Source: Embleya hyalina (GTDB lineage Bacteria; Actinomycetota; Actinomycetes; Streptomycetales; Streptomycetaceae). Taken from it: a stretch of 64,000 nucleotides of DNA. Shown here in pieces: positions 33,625-42,086 of the stretch. A program made the translations under genes and the position numbers. How positions within the stretch are numbered: the stretch's first letter is position 1; each line of letters begins with the position of its first letter. The stretch is taken from NCBI RefSeq assembly GCF_003967355.1, contig NZ_BIFH01000014.1, forward strand, positions 62,001 through 126,000. Direction: 5' to 3'. A model generated the notes under the pieces. It ran no database searches and was not told where the DNA came from. It saw nothing but the letters and a program-made list of their open reading frames with translations.

Positions 33625-34259
33625 GTCTGCCCCCCGATGGTCTGCCGCTCGGTGGGCTGTACGTACACCAACCCGTCGCCCTCGAAGCGCAACTGCACGC
33701 TCTCGCCGGATCCCTCGCCGATGAACGTGCGCCAGTTCACGTCCTTGACGAACTCCTTGCGGAGCTGCCCGGTGTGCGCCACGTACGCCCCGGGGTCGAC
33801 GGACAGCGGCTCACCCTGCGACACCCGCAGTACGATCGCCGGCCCGTCGGAGGTCACCGCGACCGTGCCCTGACCCGAGACGGTCGTGGTGAACAGGCCC
33901 TGCCCGCTGGTCGCGCCGTGCAGCCCGGTGAACTCGGTACCGGTACGCAGGCTCTGCTCGACCGCGAGCAGGTTGCTCGACTCCACATGCAACGTCTCGC
34001 CGGTCAGGTGCACGAGGTTGATCTCGGTGGCCCGGTCCGCGAACCAGCACGTGCCCTCGCCGCTCACCTCCATGAGGGTCATGCCCTCACCGGTGAGCCG
34101 GCGGGTCACCATCCCGCGCAGCCCCTCACCCCCACCGGACAGTCGTTTGAACGTCATTCGTCCGTCGTAGGCGATCATCGTCCCGTTCCGGGCCTTGACC
34201 GCCTCTCCGCCCAAGCCCACCGCGAGAACTCGCGTGCCCTGCATCACAAAGTTCGCCAC
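33621..34259 (-). CDS. AIM24 family protein, first paralogue
   Basis: The protein has 212 residues from a GTG at 34259, 21 bp after the SPFH stop. It carries GTMIAYDGRMTFKRL, GLRGMVTRRLTGEGMTLMEV, SNLLAVEQSLRTGTEF and GQGLFTTTVSGQGTVAV, which align with the second paralogue. It is the first of three coupled AIM24 genes and follows the membrane-anchored SPFH gene. The three may form hetero-oligomers; this is inference. Confidence 0.9.
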   Translation of the reverse strand: MANFVMQGTRVLAVGLGGEAVKARNGTMIAYDGRMTFKRLSGGGEGLRGMVTRRLTGEGMTLMEVSGEGTCWFADRATEINLVHLTGETLHVESSNLLAVEQSLRTGTEFTGLHGATSGQGLFTTTVSGQGTVAVTSDGPAIVLRVSQGEPLSVDPGAYVAHTGQLRKEFVKDVNWRTFIGEGSGESVQLRFEGDGLVYVQPTERQTIGGQT

Positions 34260-34280
34260 GGTCGGGAAGTTAGCAGTGCT

Positions 34281-35339
34281 TCAGCCCTGGTCGGGGGGTG
34301 GAAACCCCTCATCTTGCCGGGGCTTTACCGGCGGCACGATCGGTGGCGCGGTGGGCGGCGGCGGAACCCGGGGCGCGGGCGGCATCGGCGGCACGGCCGG
34401 GATCTCCGACGGCACCGGTCGATCCTCGTCCCCCGGGGCCGAGGCCGAGGCCGCGACCGCCGCGGCCCGCTCGTCGGCGGAACCGTCCTCGACCCCGTCC
34501 GCGACCCGCGCCGCGGCCTGAGCGACCGCCTTCACCGCGGCTCGCGCCACCGCCGGATCACCCGACTCCGGCCCACCCCCGCCGTTCGGGAAGTTCTCGA
34601 AGAAGCGCAACATCTCGACCGGGAACGGCATCACCAGCGTCGAGTTCTTCTCGGCGGCCACCTCGACCACGGTCTGGAGCAGGCGCAACTGCAACGCGGC
34701 GGGCGAATTGGACATCTCGTCGGCCGCCGCCGCGAGCTTCTTGGACGCCTGGAACTCGCCGTCGGCGGTGATGATCCGCGACCGCCGCTCGCGCTCCGCC
34801 TCGGCCTGGCGCGACATCGAACGCTTCATCGACTCCGGCAGTTGTACGTCCTTGAGCTCGACCCGGTCGATCTCGATGCCCCAGCCCACCGCCGGGCTGT
34901 CGATCATCAACGCCAGGCCGCGGTGCAGTTCCTCGCGGTTGGAGAGCAGGTCGTCCAGATCGCTCTTGCCGATGATCGAGCGCAGCGAGGTCGAGGCCAC
35001 CTGCTCGATGGCGAACACGTGGTTCTGCACCTCGACGATGGCCCGCGCGGGGTCGTGCACCCGGAAGTAGACGACCGCGTCCACCCGCACCGTCACGTTG
35101 TCCCGGGTGATGCCCTCCTGCGCCGGGATGGGCATCGTGACGATCTGGATGTTGACCTTCCGCATCCGGTCGAAGAACGGGACGATCACGTGGAATCCGG
35201 GCTGACGGACCCGCTGCCTGACCCGGCCGAGCCGGAACACCACCCCGCGTTCGTACTGCTGCACCACCCGCGCGCCCTTGGCCACCACGATCAGCATGGC
35301 GATCGCGAATCCGATGACGACTCCCACCGCTGTGTCCAT
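34281..35339 (-). CDS. SPFH/stomatin-like membrane protein
   Basis: The protein has 352 residues. One N-terminal helix (VGVVIGFAIAMLIVVAKGA) is followed by an SPFH domain (about 25-190: RVVQQYERGVVFRLGRV, GFHVIVPFFDRMRKV, SLRSIIGKSDLDDLLSNRE). A helical coiled-coil (QAEAERERRSRIITADGEFQ) and a long Pro/Ala-rich C-terminal tail follow. Such slipins scaffold membrane domains. An NfeD partner is common but absent here. The gene heads an operon with three AIM24 genes and has its own upstream region of 282 bp, shared with the divergent MoxR gene. Confidence 0.93.
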   Translation of the reverse strand: MDTAVGVVIGFAIAMLIVVAKGARVVQQYERGVVFRLGRVRQRVRQPGFHVIVPFFDRMRKVNIQIVTMPIPAQEGITRDNVTVRVDAVVYFRVHDPARAIVEVQNHVFAIEQVASTSLRSIIGKSDLDDLLSNREELHRGLALMIDSPAVGWGIEIDRVELKDVQLPESMKRSMSRQAEAERERRSRIITADGEFQASKKLAAAADEMSNSPAALQLRLLQTVVEVAAEKNSTLVMPFPVEMLRFFENFPNGGGGPESGDPAVARAAVKAVAQAAARVADGVEDGSADERAAAVAASASAPGDEDRPVPSEIPAVPPMPPAPRVPPPPTAPPIVPPVKPRQDEGFPPPDQG

Positions 35340-35621
35340 GTCTCGATGCTAGGAACCCGGCGTCCGAAAGGGACCGGGGAACTCCCTACGTACGCGCGGA
35401 AAGGCGTCAAGAATCGGTCATGTGACGATGCGTCGGCCAACCCGCCGAAGGGTCGGCGCGCCGACGTCCGCCGACGCCCGCCCGGGACCCGGCCCGCCGC
35501 CGCCCCGGCTCCGCTCGTATCGTGCCGACCCGGCCCTCTTGTAGCTTGAGGGCGCAGCCGACGGCAGACCCGGCCGGCGCGACGACCGGCCGCGATCGCC
35601 CCGCGAGGAGAGTGCACCACG

Positions 35622-36488
35622 ATGACGATGTTCGCCTCGCCCGAGGACGCCCGCACCCGGCTCGGCGCGGTCGACTACCTGACCGACCCCGGCATCGCCA
35701 CCGCCGTCTTCCTGGCCGACGCGCTGGGCAAACCGCTGCTGATCGAGGGACCGGCGGGGGTGGGCAAGACCGAGTTGGCCAAGGCGGTCGCGGCGGCCAC
35801 GTCCTCGGCGCTGATCCGACTCCAGTGCTACGAGGGCCTGGACGAGTCCCGGGCCCTGTACGAGTGGGACTACCGCAAACAACTCCTGCGCATCCAGGCC
35901 GGGGTGGACGGCTGGGACGAGGCGCGCGCCGGCATCTTCGCCGAGGAGTTCCTGCTCGCCCGCCCGCTGCTCACCGCGATCCGCCGGGACGAGCCCACCG
36001 TGCTGCTGATCGACGAGACCGACAAGGCCGACGTCGAGGTCGAGGGGCTGCTCCTGGAGGTGCTGTCCGACTTCCAGGTCACCATCCCCGAACTGGGCAC
36101 CATCACCGCCTCGCGGCGCCCGTTCGTGGTGCTCACCTCCAACGCCACGCGCGAGCTGAGCGAGGCGCTGAAGCGCCGCTGCCTCTACCTCTACATCGAC
36201 TACCCGACGCCGGAGCGCGAGCGCGACATCGTGCTCACCCGGGTGCCCGGGATCCGCGCGCACCTGGCCGAACAGGTGGTGCGCACCGTCGCGTCGCTGC
36301 GCGCACTCGAACTCAAGAAGGCGCCGTCGATCGCGGAGAGCCTGGACTGGGCCCACACGCTGCTCGCCCTCGAGGCCGACGACCTGGACGAGGAGACCAT
36401 CGCGCGCACCCTCGGGGTCGTGCTCAAGCACGTCGCCGACCACACGCGGGCCGCGAAGGAACTCGGCCTGCCCGGCCTCGGCGGCTGA
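35622..36488 (+). CDS. MoxR-family AAA+ ATPase
   Basis: The protein has 288 residues. It has Walker A GPAGVGKTELAKA, Walker B VLLIDETDKAD, sensor 1 VVLTSNATRELSEALKRR and a helical lid. The ATG at 35622 follows GAGGAGAG. MoxR proteins act as chaperones that insert cofactors or remodel partners, nearly always with a vWA protein, and one starts 6 bp after this stop. Which complex it matures is not evident; CoxD/CoxE-type ATPase-vWA pairs are the closest known model. Confidence 0.93.
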   Translation: MTMFASPEDARTRLGAVDYLTDPGIATAVFLADALGKPLLIEGPAGVGKTELAKAVAAATSSALIRLQCYEGLDESRALYEWDYRKQLLRIQAGVDGWDEARAGIFAEEFLLARPLLTAIRRDEPTVLLIDETDKADVEVEGLLLEVLSDFQVTIPELGTITASRRPFVVLTSNATRELSEALKRRCLYLYIDYPTPERERDIVLTRVPGIRAHLAEQVVRTVASLRALELKKAPSIAESLDWAHTLLALEADDLDEETIARTLGVVLKHVADHTRAAKELGLPGLGG

Positions 36489-36494
36489 CCGCCG

Positions 36495-37877
36495 ATGTCG
36501 CTCCTGGATCGACACACCGGATTCGTCCGGGCACTGCGGCACGGCGGGCTGCCGGTGTCGCTCGCCGAAGGGCTCGACGCCGCACGCGCGTTGACCGTGC
36601 TCGACCTCGCCGACCGCGAGACGCTGCGGGCCGCCTACGCCGCCGCGCTGGTCAAACGGCACACCCATCGGCCGGTCTTCGACACCCTCTTCGAGCTGTG
36701 GTTCCCGCTCGGGGTGAGCCCGGAGGAGGCACCGGAACCGCCCGAGGAGACGCCGGCCGAAAGCGCCCCCGCTCCGGACGCCGCCGACGCCGAGGCCTTC
36801 CGCGACCGGCTGCGCGAACTCCTGCTCACCGACGACGAGATCGCGCTGCGCGCGCTGGCCCGCGAGGCGGTCGGCCGGTTCGCCGGCTTCGAGGGCGCGT
36901 CGGGATCCTCGTGGTCCGCACAGCTGGTCGGCCGGGCGCTCGACCCGAAGACGCTGATGGCCGGCCTGCTGCGCGCGGTGCTGGGTGGGCGACTGCCCGG
37001 CGGGGTCGCCGAACGCAACGCCCGGCGGATGATCCAGGCCCGGGTGGACCGGCTGAACGCCCACATCCTGGCCGACGTACGCCGCCGACTCGCCGAGGAA
37101 CGCGGCATCGAACGGGTCGCCGAGACGGCGGTGCGGCCCGCCGTGGAGAACCTGGACATCCTGCGCGCGAGCCGGGCCGACCTGGTGGCGCTGCGCCGCG
37201 AGGTGCAGCCCCTCGCGCAGCGCCTGGCCACCCGGCTGACCATCCGGCAACGCGCGGGCCGCAGCGGCCGATTGGACTTCCGTCGGACGGTGCGCGCGTC
37301 GTTGTCCACCGGCGGCGTGCCGCTGACCACCCGACACCGGCCGCGCCGACCGCACAAGCCCGAGCTGGTGGTGCTGTGCGATGCCAGCGAATCGGTCGCC
37401 TCGTTCGCCCACTTCACCCTGCTGCTCGCCTACGCGCTGCGTGAACAGTTCGCCCGGGTACGGGTGTTCGCGTTCATCGACACGCTGGACGAGGTGACCC
37501 GGTTCTTCGAACGGCCCGGCGGCGACGTGGGCGAGGCGATGCGCCGGCTGACCGCCGAGGCGAACCTGGTGCGGCTGAGCGGACACAGCGACTACGGGCA
37601 CGCCTTCAAGGTCTTCGTCGAGCACTACGGCGACGTGATCGGCCCCAAGACCTCCCTCCTGATCCTGGGCGACGCCCGCAACAACTACCAGGACCCGGCC
37701 CTGGCCGCGCTGGAGACGATGGTCGCCCCGGCCCGACACGCCTGGTGGCTCAACCCGGAGCCGGAGCGGGACTGGGACACCGGAGACTCGATCGCCGGCG
37801 TGTACGGCCGCCACATCCCACTGATCGAGTGCCGCAACCTGACCCAACTGGGGCGATTCGTAGGGGAGTTGGCCTGA
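36495..37877 (+). CDS. CoxE-type vWA protein, MoxR partner
   Basis: The protein has 460 residues. The N-terminal ~250 residues are helical, with an acidic Pro/Glu/Ala linker at 75-100 (EEAPEPPEETPAESA). The vWA domain starts near 285 with ELVVLCDASESVASFAHF (DxSxS metal site) and continues with FAFIDTLDEVTRFF, SGHSDYGHAFKVFVEHY and LLILGDARNNYQD. It is cytoplasmic. Overlap-free but tight spacing with MoxR upstream (6 bp) and the methyltransferase downstream (4 bp) shows a three-gene operon. Confidence 0.92.
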   Translation: MSLLDRHTGFVRALRHGGLPVSLAEGLDAARALTVLDLADRETLRAAYAAALVKRHTHRPVFDTLFELWFPLGVSPEEAPEPPEETPAESAPAPDAADAEAFRDRLRELLLTDDEIALRALAREAVGRFAGFEGASGSSWSAQLVGRALDPKTLMAGLLRAVLGGRLPGGVAERNARRMIQARVDRLNAHILADVRRRLAEERGIERVAETAVRPAVENLDILRASRADLVALRREVQPLAQRLATRLTIRQRAGRSGRLDFRRTVRASLSTGGVPLTTRHRPRRPHKPELVVLCDASESVASFAHFTLLLAYALREQFARVRVFAFIDTLDEVTRFFERPGGDVGEAMRRLTAEANLVRLSGHSDYGHAFKVFVEHYGDVIGPKTSLLILGDARNNYQDPALAALETMVAPARHAWWLNPEPERDWDTGDSIAGVYGRHIPLIECRNLTQLGRFVGELA

Positions 37878-37881
37878 TCAC

Positions 37882-38544
37882 ATGGACGCGCACCGGATCG
37901 CCGTGGAGTTTTGGGACGAGGCCTACGCGAAGGGGATGTACGCCGACGCCGAACCCGACGCGTTCGTGGCGCGGATCCTGGAGGTGGCGGCACCGGGCGT
38001 CTCGGGTGTGGAGATCGGGTGTGGCAACGGGCGGAACCTGATTCCGCTGCGGCGCGGTGGGCCGGACCTGCTCGGGGTCGATCCGTCCCGGATCGCGCTG
38101 GAGCGACTGGCCCTGCGGGAACCGGGGACGCCGGTGCTGCACGGCACCCAGGACGACCTGCCCCCGGGGCGGCGATACGACATCGTGGTCGGCATCCAGG
38201 TGCACCAGCACGGCACCCGCGCCGCCGCCCGGGACATGCTGCGCGGTTCGCTGGAACGGGTGTCCCCCGGCGGCCTGTTCGCGCTGCGCACCGCCTCCGC
38301 CGCGACGGAGGCGGTCGAGGCGCACGAGGTCCTGGACGAACACGCCGACGGGGGTCGGACCTTCCGCTACCTGGAGGGTTTCAAGGCGGGGCTCGTCGTG
38401 CACTATTACGGCCGGGCCGAACTGGAGGAGCTGTTGGCCGACTTCGAGCCGGTCCTGGCCCTGCGCGCCGAATACGGCCCGCGACTCGACCCGCCGGCGG
38501 GCCGCTGGGCCCACTGGGAGACGATCGTGCGCCGGCCCCGCTGA
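37882..38544 (+). CDS. Class I SAM-dependent methyltransferase
   Basis: The protein has 220 residues. SAM-binding motif I is VSGVEIGCGNGRNLIPL, the motif II acidic residue lies in DLLGVDPSRIALERL, and RYDIVVGIQVHQHGTRA follows. The C-terminal part (GRTFRYLEGFKAGLVVHYYG) is family-typical and gives no substrate hint. As third gene of the MoxR-vWA operon it may modify the complex or its client, but co-transcription alone does not prove this. It ends tail-to-tail with the YbaK gene with no gap. Confidence 0.88.
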   Translation: MDAHRIAVEFWDEAYAKGMYADAEPDAFVARILEVAAPGVSGVEIGCGNGRNLIPLRRGGPDLLGVDPSRIALERLALREPGTPVLHGTQDDLPPGRRYDIVVGIQVHQHGTRAAARDMLRGSLERVSPGGLFALRTASAATEAVEAHEVLDEHADGGRTFRYLEGFKAGLVVHYYGRAELEELLADFEPVLALRAEYGPRLDPPAGRWAHWETIVRRPR

Positions 38545-39012
38545 TCACGCCTCGACGTCCGCCGCCCGCCCGCCCGTCATCCGCAGCAGTTCCGCGTACG
38601 TCGTCGGATACATGTGGTTGTGGTCACCCGCACCGGCCCAGACCACCTCGTGCTTGTCCAGCCACGTGTCGATCAGCGTGCGGATCGGGTTCGGGTGACC
38701 CACCGGGGCCACCCCGCCGACCTCCTGGCCGGTCGCGGCGAGCACGAACTCCGGGTCGGCGCGCCGCACCTTGCGAACGCCCAGCAGTCGGGCCACCACG
38801 CGGGTGTCGACCCGATGCGCCCCGCTGGTGACCACCAGAAGCGGTTGGTCGTCGGCGGAAAAGATCAGGCTGTTGGCGATCGCGCCCACCTCGCAGCCCA
38901 GTACCTCCGCGGCGGCCGCCGCGGTCGGCACCGTCTCGGCGAAGGTGTGGATCCCACCCGTGGCACCGAGCGCGCGCAGCGCCTCGGCGACGTTCTCGAC
39001 CGGCGTGTTCAT
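38545..39012 (-). CDS. YbaK/EbsC-type aminoacyl-tRNA deacylase
   Basis: The protein has 155 residues. It carries the INS-domain blocks GAIANSLIFSADDQPLLVVTSG, HRVDTRVVARLLG with the following Lys/Arg-rich VRKVRRADPEF, and TGQEVGGVAPVGHPNPIRTL. The family hydrolyses misacylated tRNAs such as Cys- or Ala-tRNAPro. It is a free-standing domain, cytoplasmic. The ATG is at 39012. Nothing nearby suggests a special role. Confidence 0.9.
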   Translation of the reverse strand: MNTPVENVAEALRALGATGGIHTFAETVPTAAAAAEVLGCEVGAIANSLIFSADDQPLLVVTSGAHRVDTRVVARLLGVRKVRRADPEFVLAATGQEVGGVAPVGHPNPIRTLIDTWLDKHEVVWAGAGDHNHMYPTTYAELLRMTGGRAADVEA

Positions 39013-39110
39013 GGGGCGAGGTTAACGCCGGCGCGCCGCGACCACGGCACCGATGCCGCCGACCGGCGGCATCGGGCGGCGAAGTCCGCGCGGTGCTACC
39101 TTGACCGGCC

Positions 39111-39665
39111 ATGACAGCGAATCGTCGGGTGCTCGTGATCAGTGGGTCGCTTCGTGCGGAGTCCACCAACTCCGCGGTGGTGCGGACCGCTTCCGTCGTC
39201 GCGCCGGAGGGGGTCGACGCCGTCGTCTTCGCCGGCCTCGCCGAGTTGCCGCACTTCAACCCCGACGACGACCACGAGCCGTTGCCGCCGGCCGTCCTCG
39301 CGCTGCGCGCCGCGATCGAGGGCGCCGACGCGGTGCTGTTCTCCACCCCCGAGTACGCCGGCGCGCTGCCCGGCTCGTTCAAGAACCTGCTCGACTGGAC
39401 CGTCGGCGGTGTCGAGACCAGCGACAAGCCGGTCGGCTGGATCAACGCCTCGACCAACCCCGGCGGCGCGGCCAACGCGCACGAGTCGCTGCGCACGGTG
39501 CTCGGGTACACCGGGGCCGACGTGGTCGACGCGGCCTGCGTACGTCTGGGCGTGGCCCGTACCGGCATCGACCCCGACGGCCTGATCGCCGACCCCGAGG
39601 TGCGCGAGGGCATCGCCGCCGTGCTGACCGAACTGGCCGAGGCGGCCCGGCTCACCCGGGCCTGA
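39111..39665 (+). CDS. NAD(P)H-dependent FMN reductase
   Basis: The protein has 184 residues with a flavodoxin-like fold. VLVISGSLRAESTNSAVVRT makes the FMN-phosphate loop and FSTPEYAGALPGSFKNLLDW the conserved second loop (PEY-x-x-x-x-PG-x-x-KN-x-x-DW). It reduces FMN, quinones, azo dyes or chromate with NAD(P)H in relatives; the true substrate here is open. The ATG at 39111 has no strong ribosome site. It is a single gene. Confidence 0.92.
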   Translation: MTANRRVLVISGSLRAESTNSAVVRTASVVAPEGVDAVVFAGLAELPHFNPDDDHEPLPPAVLALRAAIEGADAVLFSTPEYAGALPGSFKNLLDWTVGGVETSDKPVGWINASTNPGGAANAHESLRTVLGYTGADVVDAACVRLGVARTGIDPDGLIADPEVREGIAAVLTELAEAARLTRA

Positions 39666-39795
39666 GCGCGCCCGGGCAACCGACCGTCGCGTCACCGACC
39701 CCGCCCGCACGCGCCGTCGATCGATCGTCGAGAGTCCCCTCCCGAGCGTGATTCGCCGCTCTATGCTGACCCCGCCATCGAGACGGGGGTTGCGC

Positions 39796-41964
39796 GTGCC
39801 GATGATCGTGATCGCTCTGGGAATCGTCTTCACGGTCGACATCCTGCGGGTGTGGCTACCGTCGCTGATCACCGTGTACGGAGACGCCGGGTCGACCCCC
39901 GCGGCCCAATCGGGCCTGTTCGCCGTCGCCTGGTTCGCGGCCGCCTTCGCGGTGGTGCCGCTGTGTCGCCGGGTCGGCGGTCGGCCGGTCGCGGTCGTGG
40001 CCGGCGTCGCCATGGTGATGTCGCGGCTGTGGGTGCAGTTCACCGACGGCGGCGACCGGCAGCTCTACCTCACCTGCCTGGCCCTGGTCGCCGCGCTGTG
40101 CTGGCTGGTCGCGGTCGCGCACACCGGATGGGACGCCGGCGTCGGGGTGCCGGCCGGTCTCGCCGCGGCGGTGGCGCTGCACGCCGGGCTCGGCACGCTC
40201 GACCCGATGTGGCTGGAGGTCTGGCGCGGCTGGGCCGTACTGGGCGTCCTCGCCGTGTTGTTCGTGGCCGGCCAGGTGTGGATCCAGGCGCCCACCACGC
40301 CCGTGCCCGCGCCGGTGTTGTGGGCCGTGTTCGGTCCCGTGTTGTTCCTGACCGGTGTGGTGTTCGGCAACGTCGGCGTCGGGCACGCGGCGGCCGGCGA
40401 ACCCCGTTGGGGCGTACCGGTCCTGGTCGCCGCCTGGGCGCTCGCGGTGCCCGTGTCGCGGCTGCGCGGCGTCTGGGTGCTGCCCGTCGGCCTGGCGGCG
40501 GTCGTGGCGGGCGTGATCGGCGCGGGCTACCTGGAGACGAGCGCGCACGACGGGATCGTCGGCCTGGCCCCGACCGGCGCGGCGGCGTGGCAGGCGGTGG
40601 GCGTGCTGGGCCTGGGCCTGGTCCTGGGCGACGCCGCCGGTCGAATACGCGCCGAGGTGCGGTGGGCGCCGGCCTGGGGCATGCTCGGCTTCCTCGCGTC
40701 GACCTTCCTCCACTACGCCCGCTACGACATCGAGATCGGCGTCCTGGCCCGCGGCCGGGTGCTGCTCCTGGGCGTGGTGGCGATCGCGGTCGTCGCGGGT
40801 ACGGCGGCGATCCGCGACCTGCGCGCGCCCGCGCCGGCCGAGCCCGAGACCCCGCCCGCACCGGCCCGCGCCCAAACCCGAGGCCAAGCCCATGCCCCCG
40901 CCCGAACCCATGGGCGTACCGTCGCACACACCGCCGGATCGGGCGGCCCCCGATCCGACGTCCCGCTCGGCGCCCGCACCCGCGCCGGCCGCCCGCCGCG
41001 GCGCCCCGGCCGCAAACCCGGCACCCGCCCCGGCGGCAGGCCCACCGCCGGCCGCGCCACCGGCCGCCCGGGCGCACCCACCCCGCCCGGCACCACCACC
41101 CGCAAACCGGACCGCGCCGCACCCCCGCCCTCCCCGGCCGAGCGGGCCGAACGCCCGCACCTCCCGCTCGCCCTCGCCACCGTGTTTCCGGTGCTGCTCG
41201 CGCTGGCCGCCTTCGGCCTGCGCCCGGGCCCGGGGACGGCACCGGTGCCGGACGCGGCGGCCGGGACGCTGCGGGTCGTCACCTACAACATCCGGATGGG
41301 CTACGGCCTCGACGGTCGGTTCGACCCGGACCGCACGGCGGCCACGATCCGGGCCCTGCGCCCGGACGTACTGCTGCTCAACGAGGTGGACCGGGCCTGG
41401 TTCCTCAACGGCGGCCACGACGTGCTGACCCTGCTCGCCCGGCGGCTCGACCTGCCCTACCGCTTCGCGCCGGCGGCCGACCCGCAGTGGGGCGACGCGG
41501 TGCTCACCCGCAAGCCGATCCGACACCTGGAGTCGATCGAGCTCCCCGCCGGCGGCGCGCCCACCGGTGCCCAGGCGCTGGGCGTGGTGGTCGAGGCGGC
41601 GCCCGGCAAGCGGCTCGGGTTCGTGGCCACCCACCTCCAGGACGCGGACGACGAGGTGCCGCAGCGGCAGGCGGACCGCGCCGCCGCGTTCGCGACCGGC
41701 CTGGCCGAGCGCGAGGCGGTGCCGGTGACCGTGCTCGGCGACCTGAACGCCGGCCCGGACAGCCCGCAGGTGCGGGCATTCACCGCGCGCGGGTTGGTGG
41801 ACGGCCTGGCCCGCGTACGGCCGGTGCGCACCTATCCCGCGGACCGGCCCCGGCGCGAGATCGACCAGGTGCTCGTCGACCCGAGGCTGCGGGTGCTCGC
41901 CGTGGACGCGCCCCCGTCGAAGGCGTCCGATCACCTGCCCGTCGCGGTGACGCTGGGCTACTGA
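39796..41964 (+). CDS. Multi-pass membrane protein fused to an endonuclease/exonuclease/phosphatase domain
   Basis: A GTG at 39796, with GGGGG 6 bases upstream, is preferred over one at 39748; length 722. Residues ~1-350 form about ten membrane helices (VPMIVIALGIVFTVDILRVW first). Residues ~355-460 are a Pro/Arg/Thr-rich basic linker, followed by one more helix (LALATVFPVLLALAAFGLRP). The C-terminal ~230 residues are an EEP domain with RVVTYNIRMG, LLLNEVDRAW, TVLGDLNAGPDSPQ and SDHLPVAVTL, so the Asn, Glu, Asp and His active-site residues are present. It may cleave a lipid headgroup, phosphoester or nucleic acid; the topology of the EEP side is not certain. Confidence 0.88.
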   Translation: MPMIVIALGIVFTVDILRVWLPSLITVYGDAGSTPAAQSGLFAVAWFAAAFAVVPLCRRVGGRPVAVVAGVAMVMSRLWVQFTDGGDRQLYLTCLALVAALCWLVAVAHTGWDAGVGVPAGLAAAVALHAGLGTLDPMWLEVWRGWAVLGVLAVLFVAGQVWIQAPTTPVPAPVLWAVFGPVLFLTGVVFGNVGVGHAAAGEPRWGVPVLVAAWALAVPVSRLRGVWVLPVGLAAVVAGVIGAGYLETSAHDGIVGLAPTGAAAWQAVGVLGLGLVLGDAAGRIRAEVRWAPAWGMLGFLASTFLHYARYDIEIGVLARGRVLLLGVVAIAVVAGTAAIRDLRAPAPAEPETPPAPARAQTRGQAHAPARTHGRTVAHTAGSGGPRSDVPLGARTRAGRPPRRPGRKPGTRPGGRPTAGRATGRPGAPTPPGTTTRKPDRAAPPPSPAERAERPHLPLALATVFPVLLALAAFGLRPGPGTAPVPDAAAGTLRVVTYNIRMGYGLDGRFDPDRTAATIRALRPDVLLLNEVDRAWFLNGGHDVLTLLARRLDLPYRFAPAADPQWGDAVLTRKPIRHLESIELPAGGAPTGAQALGVVVEAAPGKRLGFVATHLQDADDEVPQRQADRAAAFATGLAEREAVPVTVLGDLNAGPDSPQVRAFTARGLVDGLARVRPVRTYPADRPRREIDQVLVDPRLRVLAVDAPPSKASDHLPVAVTLGY

Positions 41965-42086
41965 CCCTCCCGGCCGGCCGGGGTCACCCGGGCGGCGGCC
42001 TTGGCTCCGGGGGATGTGGGCATCGTCCCCCGGATGGTCGCCGACGGGGTGGCCGTGCCGGAGCGGCCGAGAAGGGGCGTGGGAGC

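Noticed and set aside
32219-34259. AIM24 genes as tellurium-resistance (TerD) proteins
   Set aside because: The Ca-binding TerD signature is absent and the strands match AIM24.
39852-42086. Long open frame leading into the MFS gene
   Set aside because: It is an Arg/Pro-rich frame antiphase to the membrane/EEP gene; homology to MFS begins only at 42087.
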